Positions 10,561 through 21,672 of a stretch of 64,000 bases of DNA are shown here, one piece after another. Within the stretch, counting starts at the first letter, position 1, and every line of letters begins with the position of its first letter. The stretch covers positions 5,991,001 to 6,055,000 of the forward strand of contig NC_067296.1 in the NCBI RefSeq assembly GCF_020740795.1. Direction: 5' to 3'. The notes below the pieces were generated by a model, which did not search any database, was not told the origin of the DNA, and saw only the letters and a list, made by a program, of their open reading frames with translations. The DNA is from Apus apus (Eukaryota > Chordata > Aves > Apodiformes > Apodidae). A program made the translations under genes and the position numbers.

Positions 10561-11989
10561 TGTCTTTCAGACAAGATACAAACCCCAGACCCTGACTTGG
10601 TGGTTGCTGACAGGCCCTTGGTATTTTCCATGGAGCTGCATGGCTAACGCCTGTTTCCTGATCAAATGGCTCATTCTTTTTGACTATCTCTGTTTTTCTT
10701 GTGGTTTCAGGCTCAAACAGACTGTGTTTTTCCTTCATTTCTTGTCTTGCTGCAGTGTGCTGTGTGTTCTCAAGCAGCTGCCCTGTCCCTTGCAGCACCA
10801 AGCAGGCTGCAAATCGAGGCGTGCACCGAGGCACAGCCAGGGATGGTTTAGGTCTTGCCAAACTCACCTTTGAATTGCAGCCAGTCCTGCTTTGGAGCAG
10901 AGCTTAGGTGATGCCTGTGTTTCCTTCCAGCCCTACTTTCTGTGACCCTGGGAAGACCTTTGAGGATGGAAGTGCTGCACCCACACAGCTCCTAGTGACG
11001 CGCCTGGGAAGCGGGTGGTGCTGGACGAGGTTTGGGTGACACGTGTTGTGTCTGTTCCCAATGTCACAGCCCTTGGTGTCCCCAGGGCTGGCTCTGCCTC
11101 GCCATCAGCAGGAGCATTGCAAGCCAGAGCAGCTCAGGGTGCTGAGGGATCCAGGATGTTGGGACCATGTGCAGGTGATGGTGTTGGGACAGGATGGTGC
11201 CAGGGAGGGAACAGCAACCTGGGGCAAAGAAAACACTCCTTGGCTGTCATACCTGCAGTGGCTGCTCTGCACAGCTTCCTTAGAGACCCCTGGCTGTTGC
11301 TGGGACCATCCCAAAGACCTTGTGGAGCAGGCACTTCTTAGCATCCTTGCTGATTTGAAGGGGTCTGGCCCGTGCAGTGAAGGGCCATCCAGCTCAGACA
11401 CTGGGCACAGGAGCAGGACTCAGCACCATGGGCTGGTCTGGGGAGAGTGAAGAGCTGCCAGTTCACCTGTATTACACCAGGGCTTTGTTCACAGCCAGCA
11501 CTTAAAAAGGCCAAATGACCAGTCACCAGCCAAAACCAGCTGTCAAGGGCACCTGTTGCTACTTCCCAAGGCTCACACCAAAGGCTTTGAGGGTGAGTCC
11601 TGCTTCCTTCCTCCACCCCAGGGAATAAAGCAAGGGCTGGGCTTGCTCTCCATCTCCTGAGCAAGACCAGAAAAGCTGAGGCCAGTGACACAGAGGGGTC
11701 CTAGCCCTCCAGACCTTCCCTACACACCTTCCCAATGCTGGAGACATCTGGAGACATCTCCCAAGCATGAACTTCACATAAACCACCTCCTCTTGTCCAC
11801 ATCCCCAGCCAAGTCAATAAAGACACGACTGAAGCCTTCAGTGTGTGTGTGGGATCCAGTTGAGAAAAACAAACCTCTTGGTCTCCCTATGGTTACAAAA
11901 GCAACGATGTCGCCTGGAAAGTATGTACCAGAGAGCAAAGAGAGCTGCTTCTGTCCAGGGGCAAGCAGAGGAGGTGGGCACCAGCTCAA

Positions 11990-12290
11990 ATATGACTCAA
12001 AAATCAGGGGAAATGATTTCTGATGAATGTAATTACTTCGGCTCCAGCCCTGATCAATATGAGGAGCTGAAATGCTCATAAACCGGCCGGGAATGCAAAC
12101 TATGCAGAATGATTTGTAAAAGGTGTTTGGCTGGGCGTGCTCTGGCCTGGCTGTCAGGCTGCCCATGAGCAGGGTGACCTGCTGCCAGGGATGGGGAGGG
12201 AGTGGGAGAGTGGCCACTTGCTAATTGCAAACGGGTGGCCCCTAAATGAGCATCCCCCTGGCTAATTAAAAGCAATCAGCCTGCTTGGTT
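11990..12290. promoter_or_regulatory. Homeodomain/octamer-rich block (candidate enhancer)
   Basis: The motifs include TGTAATTAC near 12028, GATCAATATG near 12051, ATGCAAAC followed by ATGCAGAAT near 12092-12111, TGCTAATTGCAAAC near 12219 and GCTAATTAAAAGCAATCA near 12261. This density of POU/homeodomain-like sites in otherwise GC-balanced DNA resembles a conserved vertebrate enhancer. This is inference. Confidence 0.35.
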
Positions 12291-13280
12291 GGGCTGCTTC
12301 TGTGCTTTGGTCAAAAAGCAAGAGCCAAGACTGGCCCCTTAGAGGTTTTGGTGGGCTGGCCCTCAGCACAGCCCAGGCAGGGGGTCTGCATGGGCACTGT
12401 GGGACCACAGGGACAGAGCTGGAGGGGATGGTGTCCTCAGGCCTGGTGCTGGCTGAGCCCGAGGTGTGTCAAGTGAGGTGTCAACCTGCACAGGAGAGAT
12501 GCTTCCTCCTCAAGGACATGGCTGTATCCTGGGGAGCTGTGCCCACAAAAGCAGATCTGGAGGGGGAGGCACAGCCTGGGAGATCCCCTGCAGCAAGTCC
12601 CTGTGAAGCTGGTGCCTGTGCCCACCTGGAGATGGCAGGAATTTCCTCCTGAGAAAGCAAGCAGAGGCTGGTGAGGGTGTCCTGGGGCATGGGGGTCTCC
12701 CACGATGTGTTTTTCCCTGGTGTGATGAGGAAAGTGAAGGAGAAGGGCTGTGACACTTTTGTCTCACTGTTCCCCAGGAAGACTAGAAAACTGGAAGGTT
12801 TCCCACCAGCCAGGCTTCTCCTGAGGACAGTGTCCCCAGACACCACGATGGCAGAGGGGCAGAAATAGGAGAAGAAGAAGAATGGAGGTCCTAAGCTGGC
12901 AACTACCTGTGGCAGGAGATGGAGTGGTGAGTGCTTCACCTTCCTGCTCGAGCTGCTCTGCAGGCCCCGAGCTGCCACTGCACATCAAACAAGGTGATGT
13001 CTCCATCTTCTGTGGTGACAGCTCCATCTTCACCTGACTGCAAGTTACAGCCACCACCTGCTGCTGCTGCAGGGCAGCCACCCCACCTCTCTCCCATGAG
13101 ACACTTCATTAGTGCAGGAAAACTCCTTGATTCTTATTTCATGGGACTCAGGTGGCTTTCAGCAGTGCAAGCCCTGCCTGCATGGGCTCTCTGCACCTGC
13201 AGCCCTCTCAACCACGGCAAGGGAGACTGTTCTGCAAGTTTTTCCTTTCCTGACTAGAGTTTTTTGATGATATTCTTTAA

Positions 13281-13347
13281 AAAGGAGGGGTGGGGAGGGA
13301 GAGGAAAAAAAAAAAAAGAAAGAAAAAAAAGAAAGAAAAAAAAAAAG
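13281..13347 (+). repeat. Purine tract, GGGA-rich then A-rich/(AAAG)n
   Basis: About 67 bases are almost all purine: a G-rich half followed by A13, GAAAGA and A-runs. It is low complexity. The A-rich half has mirror-like symmetry. Confidence 0.75.
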
Positions 13348-15429
13348 CCTCTTGTGACTTGTGACTCATGGAATGTGTCAAGTTCTGAATTAGCATCTGC
13401 TCACTCTGGGCCAGTCCCCTTCACCACGAGTTGCCTTTTCCACTTGCATAACCAGTCCAGTTCTGCTCCTGGCACAGAGACCAGCACTTCCCTGGCTCCA
13501 ACCGTACCACTGGGAACAGCTCCTCCCAGGAGCCTGCTGGTGAGCTCGGACAGTCTGGGATGAGAGGAGCCTGCCAAGCATTGCAGACCATCACAGCCCT
13601 ACTGAGCTGGCCACAGACCTCCAGGACCTTCTGCAGAGACATCTGAGCAAGGCAGGCCAGGCAGTGTTGTGAAAACCACGTGTGTTGTGACAGCAGCCCA
13701 GACCCCTGCAGCCCCAGGCAAAAAATAGCAGGAGCTCCTGCCAGGGGTCACCTGAGCAAGGCTCCCACCTGTGGCCATCACCTCCACCCTGGGATAATGC
13801 CCAGCAGCTGCTGGTGGAGCTGCAGTGGGACTGCCTCATGCCCTTGGCTGCCCTGGGAATTGGGATGGGATGGGCTGTGCTGGGAATTGCTGGGCATCCT
13901 TCATGTAGTTCTCAAATCAAGACACTTTGGGGTTGGGTTTTCCATCTGCTGCAGGGCTTTGGGGAGGGAAATACAGAAAGGGAATGTCTGACTGATGGGA
14001 CACTCTTGCCCAGAGCTGGGGATGGCAGCCTGACTGCAGCTCAGCTTGTCCCAGGAGCTCTCCCAGCCAGGCTTCCCTCTCTGGTTTGGAGCCAGAGGTG
14101 CATCTCACGGGGAAGCTCCTCTTGTGGACCAAACTCCAGGATGGGAAATGCAACCCAGAAGCCCTGGCACTGTGGGCCAGGACAGGCATCTGCTCTCCCT
14201 GCTGTGGCTGAGCCCAGTGAAGGTACAGGCAGTGCCAAGGGCAGCAGGCAGAGCACAGAGAGCAGTGTGTGTGCGTGGGGCAGCCAGGCTGCTCTTCAGC
14301 CCTCCCTGAGGGCCCAGGCTGGAGGAGATGTTTTGAGGTGCTTTTGGCTGCCGTGCGTGCTGTCCGTGCTGCATTTCCAACATGACCTCCATCTCCTTCC
14401 TGGTGCAGGGAGCTCTCCAGGCCACATGGAGAAATCCTGCTTTCCCTGTGCTGTGATTCTGCTGGAAACCACACCTAGCCCAGCATGGTTGAGGTCAGGA
14501 GAGCTGTTTCCCTGGCGCTTGGCTGCACTCTCCAACCACCAGAAGCTGACTGAACTCAGACCCAGGTTTTCTTCTTGTCCCCCAGTGCTGCTGAGCTGTG
14601 CTCTGCCTCCTGCCCAGGCCAAGGCACTCCGCTGGCCTGACACCCAGAAAACTCACTCTGGGATCGCCCGTATGAGAATGAAACACAAACACTTTGTGAA
14701 CCACAGGCCTGGAGTGCGAGGCAATGAGCTGGGAGCTGTCAAAGCAAAAGGGAAGATCCTCCCAGATGAGCAGGCGAGGCCAAGCCAGCCTGGAACACAA
14801 GTGAAGAAGTGACAAGTGCAGAGACTCTGGCTCCAAGGGGCATTAGCCACCCTCTATGTGCAACCCTGGCTTTGAGATGGGACTTTGCTGCCACCAGTGT
14901 CCACCAGTCCCACGTGTGTGCCGCAGCACAGAGGTGGTGCTGGGTGTGAGAGGAGACCAGTGGTGCAACCTCTGCTGCAGACCAGCCTTCTTCTCCAGCA
15001 GCTTGGCCCAGGGATGCTCTGCTCATTCCAGGGTCTCCACAGCCTCCACCCTCAGCCTCTCTCCCTAAACCTGTGCCATGATGCTGCTGCTGTGCCTTCC
15101 CCTGTCTTGCACTCACCCTTGTGCCACCTCTGATGGCACCAAAGCTGCTACAGCTCATGGAAAGGCAGCTTGATGGCTCTGCCATGACATGCAGCTTCTG
15201 CTTGGACCTGGCCATGTCCTCCACAGCCTGGCTGTCCTCCTTGTCTCCACACAGGGTCACAGACACCTGCTTCAAACTGGCTTTCCTTTTCCAGGATCTT
15301 CTCCTCCCTGGGCTAGTCTGCAGGGTGAGAGCCCAGCTTCTCTCCTCCTGCCTCTGAGGCCTGGCTCCTGGAAAAATCTGCAAGGAAATAGCTGAAGGTA
15401 TTGAACAGGGAGGCAGGAAATGCTCCAAA

Positions 15430-15466
15430 TTTCTTTCTTTCTTTTTTTTTTTTTTTTTCTTTCCCC
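15430..15466 (+). repeat. Pyrimidine tract (TTTC)n plus T18
   Basis: Several TTTC units lead into an 18-base T run and CTTTCCCC. It is a low-complexity tract. Confidence 0.75.
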
Positions 15467-16169
15467 TAAATATAATGGCATTAATGCTGTTTGCAATGTT
15501 AAAAATAGAAGTGGACAGAACCTGCCTTTTTCCTGTTTGCTTTCAGATCTCGCCTTCCTGCCTGTCTCTGCTTTCTGGGGATCTGCAAGAAAAGAAACCC
15601 AACAAAAAGGCTCTCAGCAGTGTGCAAAGCGAAGCCAGATGGGTTGGGTTAAAATGCCACTGGACAACCATGAGTCTGGACTGCTTTTGGATCACAGAGC
15701 CAGTTCTCCCGTGTGCCACTGGGAAGTCCACACTTGACCCCGGCATGATGTGATTTTAAAAACACCTCCACAAGAAGCTTTCCTGAATTTTAGTCCCGGG
15801 AATCTGCCATGGTGTTGACTGAGAGCAACCCAGAACCATTGACAGAGGATGGACATACAGACGTGGGGACTGACAGCCCAGCCCTGCGAGCTCTTCCCCT
15901 GCTTAATGCATCCTGTCTGCACAGACCCTCTGAAAGGCACAGGGAAGTGACTGCCCAGGTTTGCAGATGAACCACAGGGACTTCCCAAGCTTTCCCCTCT
16001 ACCCGTTCCTGCTGCTGACCTTCAAGATAACCCATACACAACAGATGTCTTGGGTGTGAACAGGGAATGGGACAAAGCCTTGGCATCCAGGCTGACATGA
16101 GGGAGGGGGGGTGTGTGTGAATAGCCCTTTGAAAGGACTTTAGACATAACTTGTGCATTCAAATGTTGA

Positions 16170-16830
16170 TCCTCCTTTCCCCAGCCAGCTCCCCGAAGGT
16201 CCCCGGGGTGGTGGGTAGCGATCTTGCTCGGGGACCACTGCAGGTGGCTGCTCTTCCCACGGTGTGTGTGCTCCCCGGCTGAATCGGGCCCATTGCCCCG
16301 CATGGCCCGGGTCCGGGGGAGGTGAAGACGCGGTCTTTGGGGAAGGCGGAGCGGTGGCAGCCCCGCAACCCCCGGCCCCGCATCCTTGCAGCCCCCGGCC
16401 CCGCAACCCCCGGCCCCGCATCCTTGCAGCCCCCGGCCCCGCAGCTCCCGGCCCCGCATCCCTGCAGCCCCCGGCCCCGCAACCCCCGGCCCCGCATCCT
16501 TGCAGCCCCCGGCCCAGCAGCCCCCGGCCCCGCATCCCTGCAGCCCCCGGCCCCGCAGCCCCGCAGCTCCCCACCCCGCAGCCCCCGGCCCCGCAGCAGC
16601 GCACGGGCTCTGCCTCCCTCTCGTGGCCGCTCCGCTGGGGCTCCGGGGAGAGGCGGGGATTGGGGCTCAGGGGAGGGGCTGCCCGCCTGGCGCCGCATCT
16701 CCCTCTAGCATCCCTGCCCGGGCTCCCCGCCTGCCTCCCGGCTCCCCCCGCCCGCACACCGACACCCCCAGCCCCGCACCCCCGCCCCGCATCCCCCCGT
16801 GTCCCCTCGCTGGGTGCCCACAGGGGCTGA
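16170..16830. promoter_or_regulatory. Orphan CpG island 8 kb upstream of ADA
   Basis: GC content and CpG density rise sharply over about 650 bp and then fall back. No annotated-type gene start was found here. The core is the 38-bp tandem repeat listed separately. The island could be an unrecognised promoter or could simply reflect expansion of GC-rich repeats. Confidence 0.45.
16350..16578 (+). repeat. GC-rich minisatellite, 38-bp period, about 6 copies
   Basis: The junction TTGCAG/CTGCAG recurs at exactly 38-bp steps (the G is at 16388, 16426, 16464, 16502 and 16540). Each unit is two related 19-bp halves built on CCCCCGGCCCCGCA. Both strands are open in several frames, giving long collagen-like pseudo-reading frames that are not genes. 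Confidence 0.85.
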
Positions 16831-17822
16831 GGATTACATTGTGCCCACGGGTGCCTGTGGCTTTGCAGGCAAAGCCTGTTCTTTCTCTGCTCAGCACCAC
16901 TCCTGGATATTTACCTTTTACTTTTAAGCAAAGCCTTCCTGCTGCCGCTGGGGAGAAACTTTTTCTAGCCAGACTTGCATCACGCCTGGGGAATGATTGG
17001 AAATGGAGCCAACTTCACGAGAGACAGCTGTCTAAAAACTGAAGCTGTTTTCTTCCCAATAATCTGTTTTCAATTTCTTCTGAAGCCCTTGAAGCCAAGA
17101 ACAGAGCAAAACAAGAGCTCCAGGAGATCCTATAGAATATGAATTGGGTCGGGGCCCTGGATTAGATGAATTAAAGTGTCTCCAGAAACTTCCAGCTCGA
17201 CACAGTGAGGATCAGTTTCTTTTCAAACACTTTTTGCCCCAGCAGGAGGCTGTGCCAGTCTGCCCCGGGGCTTGCAGCAGCCAGGCAGCCCCCCCATATG
17301 TCCCAGCAATACCATCCCTGCTGGGGTCCAGCACTGGGGAGATGGGTGAGAGCACCTGGCTCTGCCCCTTCTCCCTCTGCTTCTTGTCCCCTTCACCTGC
17401 CTTTCTCTCCCTTCATGCTATTTCTCCTCCTAATAGTACCCCCTGCAATAGCTCCTAGAGTTGATATTTCTGCCTAGTTTGAGGGGTGAACACCTCCTGG
17501 GATCAAGACCCCACGTGTGGATGCTGAGACCCTCAGTTTGGGATCAGCCAAACCTTAACAGGCACTGCAAGGTGAGTGATCTGGGTGGATGTGTTAGGGT
17601 GGCAACCTTGAGCTGGGACCAGGGAAGACAATTTAAGTTACTGGTCTCTGGGCATGAAAAGAGCTCCAGTATCACTCAAACCCACCTACAAGCAGGAATG
17701 CACCCGTGCTAGGACCAAAGCCTGCAGTCTGCCAGGTTTAACAGCTCCACAGGGTCTCACTGTGCCCTGCATGAAGGTGGCAGATCCCCCAGCTTTGCTT
17801 TGCAGGACATGACACTGTAAAG

Positions 17823-18277
17823 TGTTAGAGCCCTGAGAACACTAATGAGCTTTAATGGCCCTGACCAGCCTTACCTGGGCCCACACCTGTGGCCCCAGGA
17901 GCTCTATTTAAGCTCAGCCCAGCACTCCCAGCTCTTCCTGAGTTATGCTGGAAGATTCCTGGTCTCCAGCTCAGCTACAGCAGTGCCTGGCTAAGGGGGC
18001 TCTTGGTCCTGACTGCAACCTGCTGTCTTTCTGGCTAGACCCTGCCTGATCTCTATGGACTTGCCTAGTGCTCCTGGACCTGATCCTTACCCTGATGGGC
18101 AGACTGACTTCCTGGCCTGAACTGAGACCTGCTGTATCACTGTGACACTGCCTTATGATCTGCATTCTTGCTTGGACCTGCCTGTTACCTCTGGCTCTGT
18201 GCTGCTCCAGTTGCTGGCTCAACACCTGGGTTTGGGCACAGGTCTGGATGTCTGGCCTGGACCAGGATGGACACGCA
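17823..18277 (+). mobile_element. Candidate solo LTR of an avian endogenous retrovirus-like element
   Basis: The segment begins TGTTAGAG. It has a TATA-like TCTATTTAAG at 17903-17912, about 80 bp in, followed by GCTCAGCCCAGCACTCCC. It then runs through a CT-rich, GACCTG-rich body and ends ...ACACGCA, so it starts TG and ends CA. The flanks GTAAAG (left) and GTAAGG (right) could be a decayed target-site duplication. It resembles LTR promoter regions I associate with songbird repeats, but that recall cannot be checked here. There is no internal gag or pol. Confidence 0.4.
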
Positions 18278-21200
18278 GGTAAGGGACAATAATGGACTCC
18301 TTAGCCCACCGATGGTGCTGAGAAGACCAGGGACACCCCTTCAGTTCTGGCACTGCTGTGGTCTGAGCAGGATGGCTCGGCCAGAGCCTGAAGTAGGGGA
18401 ATAACCCAGCACCGGATCCCTGGAGCGGTGGGGTTTCCGTGGGAAGGGATGCCCTCTCCCCAGGGTGCTGAGGGGAGCTGTGCTGGGGGCTGGGGAGGTC
18501 GGGGTCTCCCTCCTCTGACGGGATCCTGCTCCTGAGCTCAGGCTGTGATACAGGAAAGAGTCTGAGGGGGGCAATCTTATGCCGCTCTTCGCTGCCGCTC
18601 AGTCCCGTCTCTCAAGGTCGGGTTTGGCAAAAGCTGTTGCCCTTTCTTTTTGCCGTGGCAGTGAAGAAGGATGCCTGGTGCTGACCTGGCCCATCACAGC
18701 CCTTCTGAGAAACGCTGTCCTCGGTTCCTCTCTGTCCTCTAGTGGCCCGGGTGGCAGTGTCTGGCCGAGGGTTTTTAATCTAATTACCTGGCATATGCTG
18801 AGGGCTGGAGGGCAGCTCAGCCCCCACAGTGCAACACGTGCAGCTAAACCCTGAGCATGCAGGGTCTCCTCTGGGGCTGGAGAAGCTTGTTCCTGCTGCT
18901 CACAGGGTGTGGACACCACCCTGACCAGGGTGTTCATTTGGGATCCCCGTTAGTCTGCCCCAGTGCAGTGACTCTGGAACTTCTAGACAGTTCTTGGTCA
19001 TGGGACAAGGTGTGACACCCATCCTGGCTCCTTCACAGGTGGAGTGGCCTGTGAGGGTGGAAATGTGCTCCTAAATGTAGCCCTGGGTAATGGGAGGAAC
19101 AGCTGAAGCACCGTGGGGCTGCAGAGCTTTGCGTGTGTGTAAAACTGCACGAGCCTTGGCTCCCTGGGCCCTGCCCTTGCAGAGATAAAATCAGAGTTAT
19201 TGGCCCAGGTGTCTCCTGGTCCTGGTTCAGAAAGTGGATTTGAATAGAGACATGTGCTCACTGGCCACAGCTGGGTTGTCACTCAGCCTGGGGAGCTGCT
19301 TCGTTGCTCTGCTCAGTGAGCCCTGGCTGGAGCAGGGCAGCTGGCTCTGTGCAGAATTTCCTTGAAACAAGTGCTACAGGAAGGGGTGGGGGGGATTGTT
19401 CTGGATGGGGCTTGGCATGCTTCCCTCTGTTCCTTTCCAGCAGGTCCTGGTGGGATGGGCAGCATCACAGGATCAGGCTGTTCTGAGCCAGGCTGAGAAG
19501 GGTCCAGCTCTGCAGGAAAGGCCAGGTAGGTCTGAGTGGGACCTTAGGATCGTGATCCCACCTCAGCCTGGACACCATGCTGCTGCTCCTGCAGAGGTTT
19601 TGATCTGCAGTGTTGTGGGGACCCACTGGGACCTGCTGGAGCATGCTTGGCTTGCATCCTGCTCTTCCCTCTCCTGTCTCACATCTTGGAGATGTCTGGG
19701 CACTGACCCAGGCAGGAGGGGGGGCTTCTTATCATCCCAACCAGCCTCTGATGGAAAAGTGGCCCCAGTCCTGCAGGTAGTGTCAGGTTCAGTAACTCCC
19801 TGGCAGCAAAGCTTTCCTCTTGTGTCTGAGGTGAAGGTGGTAGATTTTTTTCTTGGCCAGGGAGGCCCTGTACCCACCCACCTCCTTATCTTCTTGCCTC
19901 CTCAGGGTAGTCTTGGCTGCTAATGATGTTGGCCTTAGCCTGAGAAGGGGTCACATGCTGGTGAGGTTTGTCTTAGCACCTGTGGCTGGTTCAGACTTTT
20001 CTCAGCTCCTTCTCTTGGCAATGCTGGCACAAGAGGGATGGGGCCATGTTTTTCCCCAGAATGGAGTTGGCTCCTTCTCTTTATCTGCAGCAGAAACTGA
20101 AGGGCAGCCAGAGCCCAAGGGCTCCAGAGGAGACGAGCTGTCTGCACCTTCCCTCCATGGCATAGTAAGGTGAACCCTGCTTCTATTTGTGGTGATACTA
20201 CCCTTGGCCTTGAACTTGTGTATTGATTTTAATGCTGTAAAACAGGCTGACAAAGAGGGTAGGGCAGAGGGAAGAGTGGTGCTCCTGACAAGGTTAAACT
20301 GCCCCATGCCACTGTGAGCTCCTCGTGCCTGAGGGCACTGGGTCCGCCTGCACCCTGTCACCTGAAGAGCTGGGTGAGAGCAGGGCTGCCTTTATCCCTG
20401 GACAACCTGCAGCTTCCAGAGCAGGCCTTAGAAGTATTTCCAGGTTGGAAATGCTGCTGGACCCAGACCACTACTCTCTTTCACAACCCAAAGCTGTGGC
20501 CTTGTGTTAATCTGCCTCTTCTCTGCTTTGAAGTGATGCTATACCTGTGTCCTGTGGGCCCTGGAGCAGCCAGACTTTCCTGTAGCTCAATTCAGGCATC
20601 CCTTCTGGTCCAGAAGATGTTCAGAATAGGCTGAAATGCATCAGCATGGCCTGATGCTCAGTGTGAACTGGCCCTCTGTGTTACAGCCCTAATCCGGTTA
20701 TGGGATCAGGCTTGGAGCAGCCCACATGGCTCTGCTGGTGCCTGCATCCTGGCATGTGTCCATGTGTCTGGGCACCTTTGCTGGGCATGTTGTCATCAGC
20801 TGGGTGTGCATTTCTCTGCTGTTCAAACCCATTTACAGGATGGCCTCATCTGTACCCTAGAGTACATCTTGGGGGGGTTCCACAGTGCACGTTGAAAGGT
20901 CTTTCCGTTTTCAGGCTTGTATTGCAGTTGTGGTTTCCTTAGAAGCAGCACCAGGCAGGACTCCCCAGTGAGGTCTGCCCAGCAGCTGCTCTTGGCTGTA
21001 CCCAGGTAGCCACCAGCCCTCTGAGGAGCTGCTTGGTGGCACCCTAATGCTCTTGAGGCTGCAGTTGCATTAATATCCTTAGGAAATGCCTAAGAGGAGA
21101 GCTGGGGCACTGTGGTGTGGTGCAGGACCTGCTTCTGCTTTCAGAGGCCAGTGTTGGGTCTGCTTCAAGCTCCCGTGAGATCAGAGGGGAAATGAAATCC

Positions 21201-21611
21201 CTTTGGGGAGCAGAGTGGCTCCTCAGCTGGGTTTCTGCTCTTCCCGTTGACTGCAGGGTCCCATGATCCCCAGCAGGAACCAAGCGGGTCACAGCTGAGT
21301 TCCCACCAGTGACTCCAGCATAGGACTGGCCATGGCTCGTTTTCCCTGCCCTGCAGGGAAGCTGCAGAAGTTAAATGGGAAATGCTGAGATAAGTTAGGG
21401 CTTTGTCTCAAAAAAACCCAAAAATTTTGCAGAAGCAATAGATGTTTGGGCTGAGAGCGTCTGCTCTTGCAAAAACAACCAGTAGAGCAGGATGTTGTGG
21501 CTATACAGGACATCAGCTTTTGTAATCCCCTACTGGTAGAGTTAATCTAAACACTTATTCCTCTCTTAGCCACTTACAATGGGCCATAGTGTGACACACT
21601 TTGGTATCTGG

Positions 21612-21672
21612 TAAAAAAACCAAAACCAAACACAACAAACCAAACAAAAGCAAACAAAGAAGTGTTTTTTTT
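21612..21672 (+). repeat. A/C-rich low-complexity tract (CAAA)n-like, then poly-T
   Basis: AAACCAAAACCAAACA-like sequence runs for about 50 bp and is followed by an 11-base T run. It is low complexity and could be the decayed A-rich tail of a retroposon; no body was recognised. Confidence 0.5.

Noticed and set aside
16350-16578. CRISPR-like array
   Set aside because: The units are contiguous minisatellite copies with no unique spacers, and the genome is vertebrate.
16140-16830. Long collagen-like or proline-rich open frames on both strands
   Set aside because: They are read-throughs of the 38-bp GC minisatellite; stop codons are rare in such sequence and no domain or splice signal supports them.
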